From Neobacillus massiliamazoniensis (GTDB taxonomy: Bacteria > Bacillota > Bacilli > Bacillales > Cytobacillaceae): DNA of 64,000 bases. Shown piece by piece: positions 1 through 8,074 of this stretch. The stretch lies in contig NZ_CVRB01000004.1 of the NCBI RefSeq assembly GCF_001048695.1, forward strand, positions 744,001-808,000, written 5' to 3'. The translations under genes were made by a program, and so were the position numbers. The first letter of the stretch is position 1. Each line of letters opens with the position of its first letter. The notes beneath the pieces are model-generated. The model was given only the letters and a program-made list of their open reading frames with translations. It ran no database searches and was not told the DNA's origin.

Positions 1-122
1 TTTTTACAAGAAGGACACTTTGTCATGATTCCTTCCGGTACGTCATATTTAGCGGCTTCAGGTGGAATCGTCGCGTATTTTTTCTTTTTAGTAGGATTTT
101 TCGTAAAAAGATCTTTAAGCAA
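1..122 (-). CDS. accD: Acetyl-CoA carboxylase carboxyltransferase subunit beta, N-terminal fragment
   Basis: This is the first ~40 residues of AccD, which with AccA transfers carboxyl from biotin-BCCP to acetyl-CoA to make malonyl-CoA. The reading begins LLKDLFTK, followed by a lysine-rich stretch and EGIMTKCPSCK, the first CxxC of the AccD zinc ribbon. I chose the TTG at 122 because AGGGAGGT lies six bases upstream; no ATG competes. The gene runs off the left edge. Downstream of a malic enzyme and GntR gene is the usual Bacillus position. A palindrome at 225-237 lies in its promoter region and may be an operator. Confidence 0.9.
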   Translation of the reverse strand, partial: MLKDLFTKNPTKKKKYATIPPEAAKYDVPEGIMTKCPSCK

Positions 123-224
123 AATTAAACCTCCCTTGATGGTACAACTTACCCCAACCGGCAAGTTTGTTAACTACTATTCAGAAGTCTTTCTATACTA
201 CTTAACCTTCATACCTCAGCAAAA

Positions 225-237
225 GTGGCCAGGCCAC
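225..237. promoter_or_regulatory. Putative GntR/FadR-type operator upstream of accD
   Basis: Perfect palindrome GTGGCC-A-GGCCAC just upstream of the accD leader. It has the same geometry as GTGGTC-A-GACCAC at 2246-2258. FadR-subfamily GntR proteins typically bind TGGTnnnACCA-like sites, and a FadR-type regulator gene lies between the two palindromes. Assignment is inferred. Confidence 0.5.
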
Positions 238-247
238 CTTTAAATCA

Positions 248-270
248 AAAAATGCCCTTGCATGGGCTTG
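248..270 (-). terminator. Intrinsic terminator after the GntR gene
   Basis: On the minus strand GCCC-6 nt-GGGC is followed by ATTTTTTG. It separates the malic enzyme-gntR transcript from accD, implying that accD has its own promoter. Confidence 0.6.
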
Positions 271-309
271 TCTAACTTCCATTATAACGGAGTCAGACTT
301 CAAAATTTG

Positions 310-933
310 TTAGTTTATGTCAGTCAAAACAGGCAAATTTCGTAATTGATTATAAGCCAAAAATATTTTTTCTTCGTCCTTTTCCTTTAAGCCTTCAAGC
401 AATAAGAGATAATCTTCTCTCTTACCCCCAGTAACCTTCTCATGAAAGGAATAGTAATAATCCTTTAGAATGAACCAGATTCTCAAGAATAAATGATTAT
501 CAGCAATATCTATAATTCGGTAAAAAAATTCATCATCATCAAGATTATCTGAATTAACCCACTCCTGCAACCTTTTTAATTCTTGATCATCAACTCTCTG
601 TAGTGCGAGTTTTATACAAACCTTTTCAATAAGGACTTTTGTTTCGAGAACATCCCGCTTTGCTTTTTCATCTTGTAAGATAAAAGTACTTAGCAATTGC
701 ACAAGCTGGTTGCTACGAAAGTCTCTGATAAAAGTCCCTTCCCCTCTTCTCGTTTCAATTAAGCCAAGCAGTTCTAGTGCTCTAAGAGCTTCTCTAACGG
801 AAGAGCGCCCAACATTCAGGCGCTCGGACAATTCCCGTTCAGAGGGTATTTTATCTCCTGACTTTAAACCGTCAACAGAGATCATCTCTCTTAACTGTTT
901 AACAATCTCAATGTAAACTTTCGTATTTGTCAC
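310..933 (-). CDS. FadR-subfamily GntR transcriptional regulator
   Basis: 207 residues. The N-terminal winged helix-turn-helix is clear: LKSGDKIPSERELSERLNV followed by GRSSVREALRALELLGLIE (residues ~23-63), ending with the GEGTFI wing. The remaining ~130 residues are helical and fit an FCD-type effector domain, though its metal-binding histidines are not obvious. Start is GTG at 933, eight bases after the malic enzyme stop, so translation may be coupled. It lies between accD and the malic enzyme gene, and both have a matching palindrome upstream (225-237, 2246-2258). I infer that it senses a carbon or fatty-acid metabolite and controls both; the ligand is unknown. Confidence 0.85.
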   Translation of the reverse strand: MTNTKVYIEIVKQLREMISVDGLKSGDKIPSERELSERLNVGRSSVREALRALELLGLIETRRGEGTFIRDFRSNQLVQLLSTFILQDEKAKRDVLETKVLIEKVCIKLALQRVDDQELKRLQEWVNSDNLDDDEFFYRIIDIADNHLFLRIWFILKDYYYSFHEKVTGGKREDYLLLLEGLKEKDEEKIFLAYNQLRNLPVLTDIN

Positions 934-941
934 TTACATGA

Positions 942-2180
942 TCACTCACTTTTATCGATGATCGCGAGCCTCTTTGTTTTTTCTTTTATTTCTTCAGGAT
1001 CCACTTTTAGACGCGCCACACCCGTTTCCATAGCTGCTTTTGCAACCGCTGCAGCAACTGCAGGAGCGACTCTTGGGTCAAATGGTCCCGGTATAACATA
1101 ATCAGCATTAAGCTCCTCTTCACTAATTAAATTAGCGATGGCTTCAACTGCAGCTACCTTCATTTTTTCGTTAATGTGGGTAGCTCGAACATCAAGTGCT
1201 CCACGGAAAATTCCAGGAAAAGCAAGGACATTGTTTACCTGATTTGGAAAATCAGATCGGCCCGTTCCAATTACCATGGCACCAGCTTCTTTTGCCTCAT
1301 CCGGCATAATTTCTGGAACTGGATTTGCCATCGCAAATATGATGGAGTTCGGGTTCATTGATGCCACCATTTCCTTTGTTAGGGCACCCGCAACAGATAC
1401 GCCAATAAATACATCGGCACCTTTAATAACGTCCTCGAGGCTTCCTGTCTGGTTGTCACGATTGGTAAATTTCGCTACTTCTGCTTTCACTGCATTCATA
1501 CCAACCGGACGGCCTTCATAAATGGCCCCTTTTGTATCGCACATAATAATATCCCTTACTCCATAACTATACAGGAGTTTAATAATGGCAATCCCTGCCG
1601 CACCTGCGCCATTAGCAACAACCTTAATTTCAGTCATTTTTTTACCAATAAGCTTTAGTGCATTGACAAGACCCGCAGCTGTTACAATCGCCGTTCCATG
1701 CTGGTCATCATGAAAAATAGGGATATTCGCTTCTTTCTTTAATCTTTCCTCGATAACAAAACAATTAGGTGCAGCAATATCTTCGAGATTTACGCCGCCA
1801 AAAGTTGGCTCCAACAGCTTTACGGTCTCAACAATTTTATCGACATCTGTCGTATTTAAACAAATCGGGAATGCATCAACACCTGCAAAACTTTTAAAGA
1901 GGACTGCCTTCCCTTCCATAACCGGAAGTGCTGCTTCAGGTCCAATATTCCCAAGGCCCAAAACGGCAGTACCGTCAGTTACAACCGCTACCATATTGCC
2001 TTTCATCGTATAATCGTAGACTGTGTCCGGTTTTTCATAAATATCTTTACAAGGCTCGGCTACTCCAGGAGAATAGGCTAAACTCAAATCCTTGGCATTT
2101 CGTACTTGAACCTTTGATTTTGACTCCAATTTTCCTTTATGAATTCGATGCATATGTAGTGCTTCTTCACGTAAAGTCAA
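942..2180 (-). CDS. ytsJ: NAD(P)-dependent malic enzyme (YtsJ type)
   Basis: 412 residues. It decarboxylates malate to pyruvate with reduction of NAD(P)+; the B. subtilis homologue YtsJ is mainly NADP-dependent and supplies NADPH. The malic N-domain contains SLAYSPGVAEPCKD (~31-44), GKAVLFKSFAGVDAFP and the metal-site segment FHDDQHGTAIV (~156-166). The NAD-binding domain has VVANGAGAAG, a GxGxxG-type nucleotide loop. Start is TTG at 2180, with GGGGTG seven bases upstream; the nearby ATG is out of frame. First gene of a transcript with gntR. A palindromic operator candidate lies about 65 bp upstream of the start. Confidence 0.95.
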   Translation of the reverse strand: MTLREEALHMHRIHKGKLESKSKVQVRNAKDLSLAYSPGVAEPCKDIYEKPDTVYDYTMKGNMVAVVTDGTAVLGLGNIGPEAALPVMEGKAVLFKSFAGVDAFPICLNTTDVDKIVETVKLLEPTFGGVNLEDIAAPNCFVIEERLKKEANIPIFHDDQHGTAIVTAAGLVNALKLIGKKMTEIKVVANGAGAAGIAIIKLLYSYGVRDIIMCDTKGAIYEGRPVGMNAVKAEVAKFTNRDNQTGSLEDVIKGADVFIGVSVAGALTKEMVASMNPNSIIFAMANPVPEIMPDEAKEAGAMVIGTGRSDFPNQVNNVLAFPGIFRGALDVRATHINEKMKVAAVEAIANLISEEELNADYVIPGPFDPRVAPAVAAAVAKAAMETGVARLKVDPEEIKEKTKRLAIIDKSE

Positions 2181-2245
2181 ACCATGTCACCCCTCAATTT
2201 TTTGCAAATGAATCATTTATACCATGCAAAATGACGTGTTAATAA

Positions 2246-2258
2246 GTGGTCAGACCAC
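2246..2258. promoter_or_regulatory. Putative GntR/FadR-type operator upstream of malic enzyme
   Basis: Perfect palindrome GTGGTC-A-GACCAC; it contains TGGT-3 nt-ACCA, the classical FadR-subfamily half-site arrangement. It sits just upstream of a possible sigma-A -10 (TATAAA on the minus strand) for ytsJ. The accD upstream region has a near-identical site. Confidence 0.55.
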
Positions 2259-2304
2259 ACTTTTCTCTTTATCAATATAACATATCCTCATGAGTTGTAA
2301 AGAA

Positions 2305-5300
2305 CTATTCTTTTAGAACTACATTTTGCTGTCCTAAGAAATCACTCAATAGTTTCAAAAGTGTTGGACTTGGATCAATATTATTTTCAGGCGATAACCT
2401 CACCGTTTTTCGATTTGTTTCATAATACAAAACGACACTAGCGTCTCCTTTATGACCCTTTAGCAGCGCTTTTAATTGCATTAGTGAATTTTCGTCCGTT
2501 TTTTCTTTGATAATTTTTAAATATAGGACTGATTGTTTATCCGGTTGTGCTTGTATCCATTTCTCTATTTCAAAAACTTGTTGAATAATGATTTGATGCT
2601 TTCCTTCCCGTTCCTCTACTTTTCCTTCTAGCACTACAATATTCCCCTGTACCAAATTGGCGGAATATTTTTTATAATCATTGGGAAAAACAACTGCTTC
2701 CATTTCCCCTGTAGAGTCGCTGACAGTAAGAAAAGCCATAGCATCCCCTTTTTTTGTCCGAATTTTTTTCATTGCTGAAATATAAACACCTACACATACC
2801 CTTTTCCGATCAGCGCTTAAATCAAATAATAGATTTGTTCCTTTTTGTTTAAGGAATTTTTCATAAATTGAGATGGGATGGTCGGAAAGGTAAAATCCAA
2901 GAGCACCTTTTTCAAAAGATAATTTGTTCTCCTGATCAATAGGGTCGACTTGAACGTATTTAGGCTTTGGCACGATTTCTTCTTCAAACAAATCAACTTG
3001 ATTGGAATCATCAAATTTAAAAAGCTGTGCATGCTCTAATGCTACGTCTAAACTCGCAAGCAATACCGCTCGATCTTGCCCGAATTCATCGAAGCTGCCT
3101 GAATGAATCAGTGACTCAAGGGTCTTGCGATTGATTGCTTTTGAAGATGTCCGGATGCAAAAATCAAAAAGATCTTCAAATGGTTTCTTTTTCCGGGCTT
3201 GAAAAATTTCCTTTAGCGCTGCTGCACCGACACTTTTAATGGCAGCAAGACTATAGCGAATTCCCTGCCCCTCTACCAAAAAAGAATATCCGCTTTTGTT
3301 GATGGAAGGTGAAAGTATATCAAGCTCTTTTTGCTTTGCTTCTATAATATATTGAGATAATTTCGTTTCATTTCCGATTGCCGATGTAAGCAGGCCTGCC
3401 ATAAAGTAATGAGGATAATGTGCCTTTAAGAACGCCAATTGGTAGGCAATCATGCTGTAAGCAACAGCATGGCTTCGGTTAAAGCCATAATTCGCAAAAC
3501 GAACGATTAAATCATAGATATCATGGGCAATTGCTAAATCATATCCTTTTTTTAGAGCCCCCTGAACAAAGTGGTTTCGTTCGCGATCCAACACCTCTTT
3601 CTGTTTTTTACTGACGGCCCTTCTTAATAGATCTGCCTCACCAAGAGTAAAACCTGCCATTTTTGATGCAATTTGCATGATTTGCTCCTGATAAACGATA
3701 ACGCCATAGGTATTTTCAAGGATAGGTTTTAAATCTGGGTGTGGATAGTCAACATTCTGTCGACCGCGCTTTCGGTCAATAAAAATCGGAATATTTTCCA
3801 TCGGACCTGGTCGATATAAAGCATTCACTGCCACAATATCTTCAAAACATGAAGGCTTTAGTCGCATCAATACTTTTCGCATTCCTTCTGATTCGAGTTG
3901 AAATATTCCTGTTGTTTCCCCTTTTGCTAACAAAGTAAATGTGTCTTGATCATCTAAAGGAATAGTTTTAATGTCCACTTTTTTACCGGTTTTACGATAA
4001 ATGGACGACAAAACTGAATCTAACAGCGTTAGATTTCTCAGGCCCAAAAAGTCCATTTTCAAGAGGCCGATTTCTTCGAGATATTCCATGGAATACTGGG
4101 TTAAATAAACATGATTAGAGCCTTGTTGGATTGGAATTAATTCAATCAGCTGCTTTTCGCTTAACACAACGCCTGCAGCATGAGTTGAAGTATGCCTTGG
4201 GAGTCCTTCAAGCTTTAGGGCAGTATCAAAAAGCCTTCGATTCATTTGGTTCTCATTGATATATTGACGAAGTGCCTCTGACTCTTCGTAAGCTTCTTTA
4301 AGACTAATTCCTAAGCGAGATGGGATGAGCTTTGACAAATAATCTAGTTCTTTAGAATTTAGCCCAAATGCTCTCCCCACATCCCGGATTGCCGCTTTCG
4401 CAGCCAGCGTTCCAAAGGTGACAATCTGGGCAACATGGAGTTGTCCATATTTTTGTCCTACATATTCAATAACTTCATCGCGGCGATTGTCCGGAAAATC
4501 AATATCAATATCCGGCATCGATATTCGCTCAGGATTTAAAAACCTTTCAAATAACAAATGATATTTGATTGGGTCGACATCCGTAATATACAAAACATAT
4601 GCAACCAAAGACCCTGCTGCTGATCCTCTTCCAGGTCCTGTTAAAATATTATTTTCGCGGGCATATCTCATAAAATCCCAAACAATTAAAAAGTAGTTGC
4701 TGAATTCCATCCGCTTAATGACGGCTAATTCATAGTCGAGCCGCTCAATATAATCATTTGTAAGTGTGGAAAATCGTTCCTTCAATCCTTTTTTGCATAA
4801 CATTTCTAAATATTCCTCTGCAGATATCCCGTTTTCTGTCGGATAAGTCGGCAGGTAGGTTTTATTTAATTCAATGTTCACCTTACATCTTTCAGCAATC
4901 CGAATCGTATTTTCTAAAGCTTCTGGGACTTCATTGAAACAATCCGCCATTTCCTGTTTGGTTTTTAAATAAAATTGGTCACTCCCCAATATTTCACGTT
5001 GATCATCTTGTAATTTAGTACCGTTTTTAATGGCTGTCAGACATTCTTGAGCAAATGTATCTTCATTTTCAAGGTAATGAACTCGGTTTGTTGCTACAAG
5101 CGGTACAATCATTTCTTTTGAGAGTAACTGAAACTGTTGGTTAATTGGGGTTTCCTGTTCAAGCTGATGATTTTGCAATGATAGAAAGAAGTTATCGCTG
5201 CCAAAGATGGTATGAAATCTTTTAATGATGTCCTTGGCAATATCCTTTTTATCGTTTAACAGGCATTGCTCAATTTCTCCTTCTAACCCAGGAGTTATGG

Positions 5301-5667
5301 CAATCAGGCCCTTGGAATAGGATGTAAGCCATTTGATAGGAATTCCATTTTCAGCTTTTGTTTGCACGGCACTGGAAATTTTGAGAAGATTTTTAAAACC
5401 TTGCTCATTTTCCGCAAGTAATACTAGTGGAAATGCTTCATTTTCAGTGACTTCGCTTTCAACATCCACCGTTAATCCGATAATCGGGTTAATATTGTTT
5501 TTCTTACATAGTTTATAAAATTCAATCGTTCCGTACATAACGTTTCGGTCTGTCAAAGCTAGAGAGGAAAAGCCCTTTTTTTTCGCATTTGTGACTAATT
5601 CAGGGACGGACGCGGTACTCGTTAATAAACTGTACGCACTATATACGTGTAGGTGAATAAAAGACAT
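2305..5667 (-). CDS. dnaE: DNA polymerase III subunit alpha, DnaE type
   Basis: 1120 residues, normal for Firmicutes DnaE. This is the second replicative polymerase of low-GC Gram-positives; it extends RNA primers on the lagging strand before PolC takes over. The PHP domain begins at residue 1 (FIHLHVYSAYSLL). The polymerase core has GPGRGSAAGS and the catalytic acidic motif PDIDIDFPDNRRDE. Helix-hairpin-helix and OB-fold regions follow near the C-terminus. Start ATG at 5667 is preceded by GGGGTG. It lies alone between ytsJ and the divergent ytrH, as in B. subtilis. Confidence 0.97.
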   Translation of the reverse strand: MSFIHLHVYSAYSLLTSTASVPELVTNAKKKGFSSLALTDRNVMYGTIEFYKLCKKNNINPIIGLTVDVESEVTENEAFPLVLLAENEQGFKNLLKISSAVQTKAENGIPIKWLTSYSKGLIAITPGLEGEIEQCLLNDKKDIAKDIIKRFHTIFGSDNFFLSLQNHQLEQETPINQQFQLLSKEMIVPLVATNRVHYLENEDTFAQECLTAIKNGTKLQDDQREILGSDQFYLKTKQEMADCFNEVPEALENTIRIAERCKVNIELNKTYLPTYPTENGISAEEYLEMLCKKGLKERFSTLTNDYIERLDYELAVIKRMEFSNYFLIVWDFMRYARENNILTGPGRGSAAGSLVAYVLYITDVDPIKYHLLFERFLNPERISMPDIDIDFPDNRRDEVIEYVGQKYGQLHVAQIVTFGTLAAKAAIRDVGRAFGLNSKELDYLSKLIPSRLGISLKEAYEESEALRQYINENQMNRRLFDTALKLEGLPRHTSTHAAGVVLSEKQLIELIPIQQGSNHVYLTQYSMEYLEEIGLLKMDFLGLRNLTLLDSVLSSIYRKTGKKVDIKTIPLDDQDTFTLLAKGETTGIFQLESEGMRKVLMRLKPSCFEDIVAVNALYRPGPMENIPIFIDRKRGRQNVDYPHPDLKPILENTYGVIVYQEQIMQIASKMAGFTLGEADLLRRAVSKKQKEVLDRERNHFVQGALKKGYDLAIAHDIYDLIVRFANYGFNRSHAVAYSMIAYQLAFLKAHYPHYFMAGLLTSAIGNETKLSQYIIEAKQKELDILSPSINKSGYSFLVEGQGIRYSLAAIKSVGAAALKEIFQARKKKPFEDLFDFCIRTSSKAINRKTLESLIHSGSFDEFGQDRAVLLASLDVALEHAQLFKFDDSNQVDLFEEEIVPKPKYVQVDPIDQENKLSFEKGALGFYLSDHPISIYEKFLKQKGTNLLFDLSADRKRVCVGVYISAMKKIRTKKGDAMAFLTVSDSTGEMEAVVFPNDYKKYSANLVQGNIVVLEGKVEEREGKHQIIIQQVFEIEKWIQAQPDKQSVLYLKIIKEKTDENSLMQLKALLKGHKGDASVVLYYETNRKTVRLSPENNIDPSPTLLKLLSDFLGQQNVVLKE

Positions 5668-5822
5668 TTTGTCACCCCTTTATCGTTATTCTCTTAATAC
5701 TTATTATAGATATTAATTTCAAAAAAGAAAATATGTTCCCTTTTTTACAATCATGAATTTACTAGTTGACCCATATATATAGTAAGGAAGACTTTTGATC
5801 TTGTATAAGGGCGGTTGAAAAT

Positions 5823-6158
5823 ATGAGTGAAATAGGATTTTTCCCAGCATTTATTCAAAGTTACTTTATTGCTTTAGGAGTTTTGCTCGGAGGAGCATTA
5901 ATAGGGGGAATAGCATCCTTTTTAACTGGACAACCTCCACTTACGGCAATATCACGGTTGTCTTCCGATCTAAGAATATGGGCAATTGTTGCTGCGATTG
6001 GCGGTACCTTTGATGCTGTTTATAAGTTTGAAAGAGGAATATTTCATGCCGAAACAAAGGATATTGTCAAACAAATATTATTCATTCTCTCAGCATTAGG
6101 TGGAGCCCAGACAGGCGCCCTTATCATTAATTGGTTAACACAGGAGTTTTCTTCATGA
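5823..6158 (+). CDS. ytrH: Sporulation membrane protein YtrH
   Basis: 111 residues with three hydrophobic segments (~10-35, ~50-65, ~85-105). The sequence and position match YtrH, a mother-cell membrane protein needed for efficient sporulation, made under sigma-E in B. subtilis. CATATATAT at 5772-5780 may be part of a sigma-E -10, but I do not see a convincing -35. The stop overlaps the ytrI start in ATGA at 6155-6158, so the two are translationally coupled. Confidence 0.85.
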   Translation: MSEIGFFPAFIQSYFIALGVLLGGALIGGIASFLTGQPPLTAISRLSSDLRIWAIVAAIGGTFDAVYKFERGIFHAETKDIVKQILFILSALGGAQTGALIINWLTQEFSS

Positions 6159-6658
6159 GAATCTCACCATTATACCGTAGACCATCATGGCAGCGATTTT
6201 TTTCAGGAATGGCTGTAGGGGGAGCAATTAGCTGGGTCATCTTTTTATATATTTACGGGGTTTGGCAGGATCGGCATATTTATACGATTAAAAAACAAGC
6301 AGATGATATCCGTGAATTAAATAACGATATTTTGATATGGCAGCAAGAATATAAGGAGATAAATAAGCGAAACATTGAACAGCTTACCGTACAAAAAATC
6401 AATATAAAAATAACAAATTCAGGAAAACTTAATCTTGATACGTTAAGTGTCTTTGAAACGGAAGAATCGGTAAAAGATGATATTAGCATGATGCTTGCAA
6501 AGGACATCGAAACAGTCTATAAAAGTAAGGAGCTAATCAAAAAAATTATAGAAAACAAGGTGGTTAAAATAAATAATAAACGCTATAAGCTTCATGTGCA
6601 GGAAATCGTTTTTTACACTACCTTATCCATCCAGCTTGAAATAGACTATGATAGTTAA
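6155..6658 (+). CDS. ytrI: Sporulation membrane protein YtrI
   Basis: 167 residues from the ATG at 6155, chosen over an upstream in-frame start because CAGGAG lies about ten bases before it and it overlaps the ytrH stop (ATGA). One membrane segment near the N-terminus (GMAVGGAISWVIFLYIYGVW) is followed by a short coiled-coil-like stretch and a soluble tail. It is the partner gene of ytrH in sporulation; the biochemical role is unknown. Confidence 0.85.
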   Translation: MRISPLYRRPSWQRFFSGMAVGGAISWVIFLYIYGVWQDRHIYTIKKQADDIRELNNDILIWQQEYKEINKRNIEQLTVQKINIKITNSGKLNLDTLSVFETEESVKDDISMMLAKDIETVYKSKELIKKIIENKVVKINNKRYKLHVQEIVFYTTLSIQLEIDYDS

Positions 6659-6707
6659 AGGAGGCTGTCCTAATGGGTATGACCCTTTATTTGGGACAGC
6701 CTCTTTA
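6659..6707. terminator. Bidirectional terminator between ytrI and nrnA
   Basis: AGGCTGTCC and GGGACAGCCT arms with a T-rich tail on the plus strand and A-rich sequence at the other side; sits between convergent genes. Confidence 0.75.
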
Positions 6708-6708
6708 T

Positions 6709-7644
6709 TTAGGCTTCAGAAGCTTTTCTTAGTTCACTTAAAACATTTTCCACTTCATCCCAAGAATAAATTGACGCTCCGGCAGCAAGCGGATGACCGC
6801 CACCCTTAAATTTCCTGGCAATTCCATTGATTACTGGCCCTTTTGAACGAAGTCTGACCCTTATCTGGTCATCTTCCTCAATAAAAAACACCCATGCCTT
6901 AATCCCTTTTACATCACCTAATATTCCAACAAGCTGGGATGCTTCAGGAGGTCTGACATCGAATTCTTCCAAAATCTTTTTGGATAAAATGACTGAAGCA
7001 ACACCGTTAGATTCAAACTTAAAGTTTTGTAAAATATAACCATTTAATTTAATGAGATTTGGACTCATCTCATACATCTTATCATACAACTCGGTACGCG
7101 AGAAATGGTAGTGGATCAGTTCACCCGCATACCCAAAAGTTTTCTCCGTCGTGCTTGGAAATAGGAACCTGCCTGTATCCCCGACAATTCCGGCATATAA
7201 CAGTCTAGCCCCTGCATCATTCAATTTCAGACCCTTATTCTTACCATATAAATAAAACTCATAAATCATTTCACTGCACGAGCTCGCACTTGTATCCACC
7301 CACAACAGATCACCATATGGGTCTTCATTTGGATGATGGTCGATTTTTATCAGCTTATCACCAAGGGAATAGCGATCATCACAAATTCTCTCAGCATTTG
7401 CGGTATCGCAAACAATGACTAAAGCTCCTTTATAGACACTATCCTCAATGAAATCAAGTCTTCGCATATAATAGAGTGATGGTTCTTCCCGACCAACGGC
7501 ATAAATCTTTTTTTCCGGGTATGATTCTTTTAAAATTTCAACCAAGCCGCATTGTGACCCGTAGGCATCAGGATCAGGGCGAACATGGCGGTGCACAATT
7601 ATCGTTTCATATTGTTGGATGGCTTCTAATATTTTCTCTTTCAT
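6709..7644 (-). CDS. nrnA: Bifunctional oligoribonuclease / pAp phosphatase NrnA
   Basis: 311 residues, DHH-DHHA1 family. NrnA degrades 2-5 nt RNA fragments and dephosphorylates pAp. The DHH domain shows HVRPDPDAYGSQ (~19-30), VIVCDTANAERI (~77-88) and KIDHHPN (~100-106), which supply the Mn ligands. The C-terminal DHHA1 nucleotide-binding part ends in RKFKGGGHPLAAGAS. Its position after ytrI matches B. subtilis ytqI. It is divergent from ytpI, with a clear ytpI promoter in between. Confidence 0.95.
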   Translation of the reverse strand: MKEKILEAIQQYETIIVHRHVRPDPDAYGSQCGLVEILKESYPEKKIYAVGREEPSLYYMRRLDFIEDSVYKGALVIVCDTANAERICDDRYSLGDKLIKIDHHPNEDPYGDLLWVDTSASSCSEMIYEFYLYGKNKGLKLNDAGARLLYAGIVGDTGRFLFPSTTEKTFGYAGELIHYHFSRTELYDKMYEMSPNLIKLNGYILQNFKFESNGVASVILSKKILEEFDVRPPEASQLVGILGDVKGIKAWVFFIEEDDQIRVRLRSKGPVINGIARKFKGGGHPLAAGASIYSWDEVENVLSELRKASEA

Positions 7645-7663
7645 AGTTTCACCTTTTCTCTTT

Positions 7664-7692
7664 TTGAACGGTATTTTGTCTTCTGTTATAAT
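7664..7692 (+). promoter_or_regulatory. Sigma-A promoter of ytpI
   Basis: TTGAAC, 17-bp spacer, TATAAT at 7687-7692, followed about 20 bp later by the RBS GGAGGG. Confidence 0.8.
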
Positions 7693-7722
7693 GAAAATAA
7701 TTACAAATCACGGAGGGTATGT

Positions 7723-8034
7723 ATGTCTGTACTTGTCAGCTTGATTGTTGTAGCTTTTGCCTTTTATTTATTTTATAAAACAAAATACATAAGAAGCAAC
7801 CGAACTGTGGAAAAAAAGTGGCTTTCGGCAAAATCCAGTATCGCTCTCGGCTTATTTGTCTTGCTTTTTGGCATAAATCACATATTATTTATTTCTCAAA
7901 CAACCATCTCTTACTTTATTGCAGCCATTTTCATTATTTATGGCGGAATTTTCAGTTGGATAGGGTTTAAGAAATATAAACATTATCTTCCTTTTGCGAT
8001 AGAAGAAGCAGAAATGTATCAATCTCAAAAATAG
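7723..8034 (+). CDS. ytpI: Small membrane protein YtpI
   Basis: 103 residues with three hydrophobic segments (~2-18, ~41-58, ~64-82) separated by basic loops (KTKYIRSNR, KKYKH), so an integral membrane protein. Position between nrnA and ytoI and its size fit B. subtilis YtpI, whose function is unknown. RBS GGAGGG; two ATGs, at 7719 and 7723, are in different frames and only 7723 opens this frame. A bidirectional terminator follows directly. Confidence 0.75.
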   Translation: MSVLVSLIVVAFAFYLFYKTKYIRSNRTVEKKWLSAKSSIALGLFVLLFGINHILFISQTTISYFIAAIFIIYGGIFSWIGFKKYKHYLPFAIEEAEMYQSQK

Positions 8035-8040
8035 AACTCG

Positions 8041-8067
8041 AGCCGCTTCCCTTGGAGGGAAGCGGCT
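8041..8067. terminator. Bidirectional terminator between ytpI and ytoI
   Basis: AGCCGCTTCCCT and AGGGAAGCGGCT arms with a very short loop and TTTC tail, between convergent genes. Confidence 0.8.
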
Positions 8068-8074
8068 TTCTTAT

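Noticed and set aside
25..243. Plus-strand ORF at the left edge
   Set aside because: It is antisense to the accD start and its operator region; accD has a clear RBS and homology.
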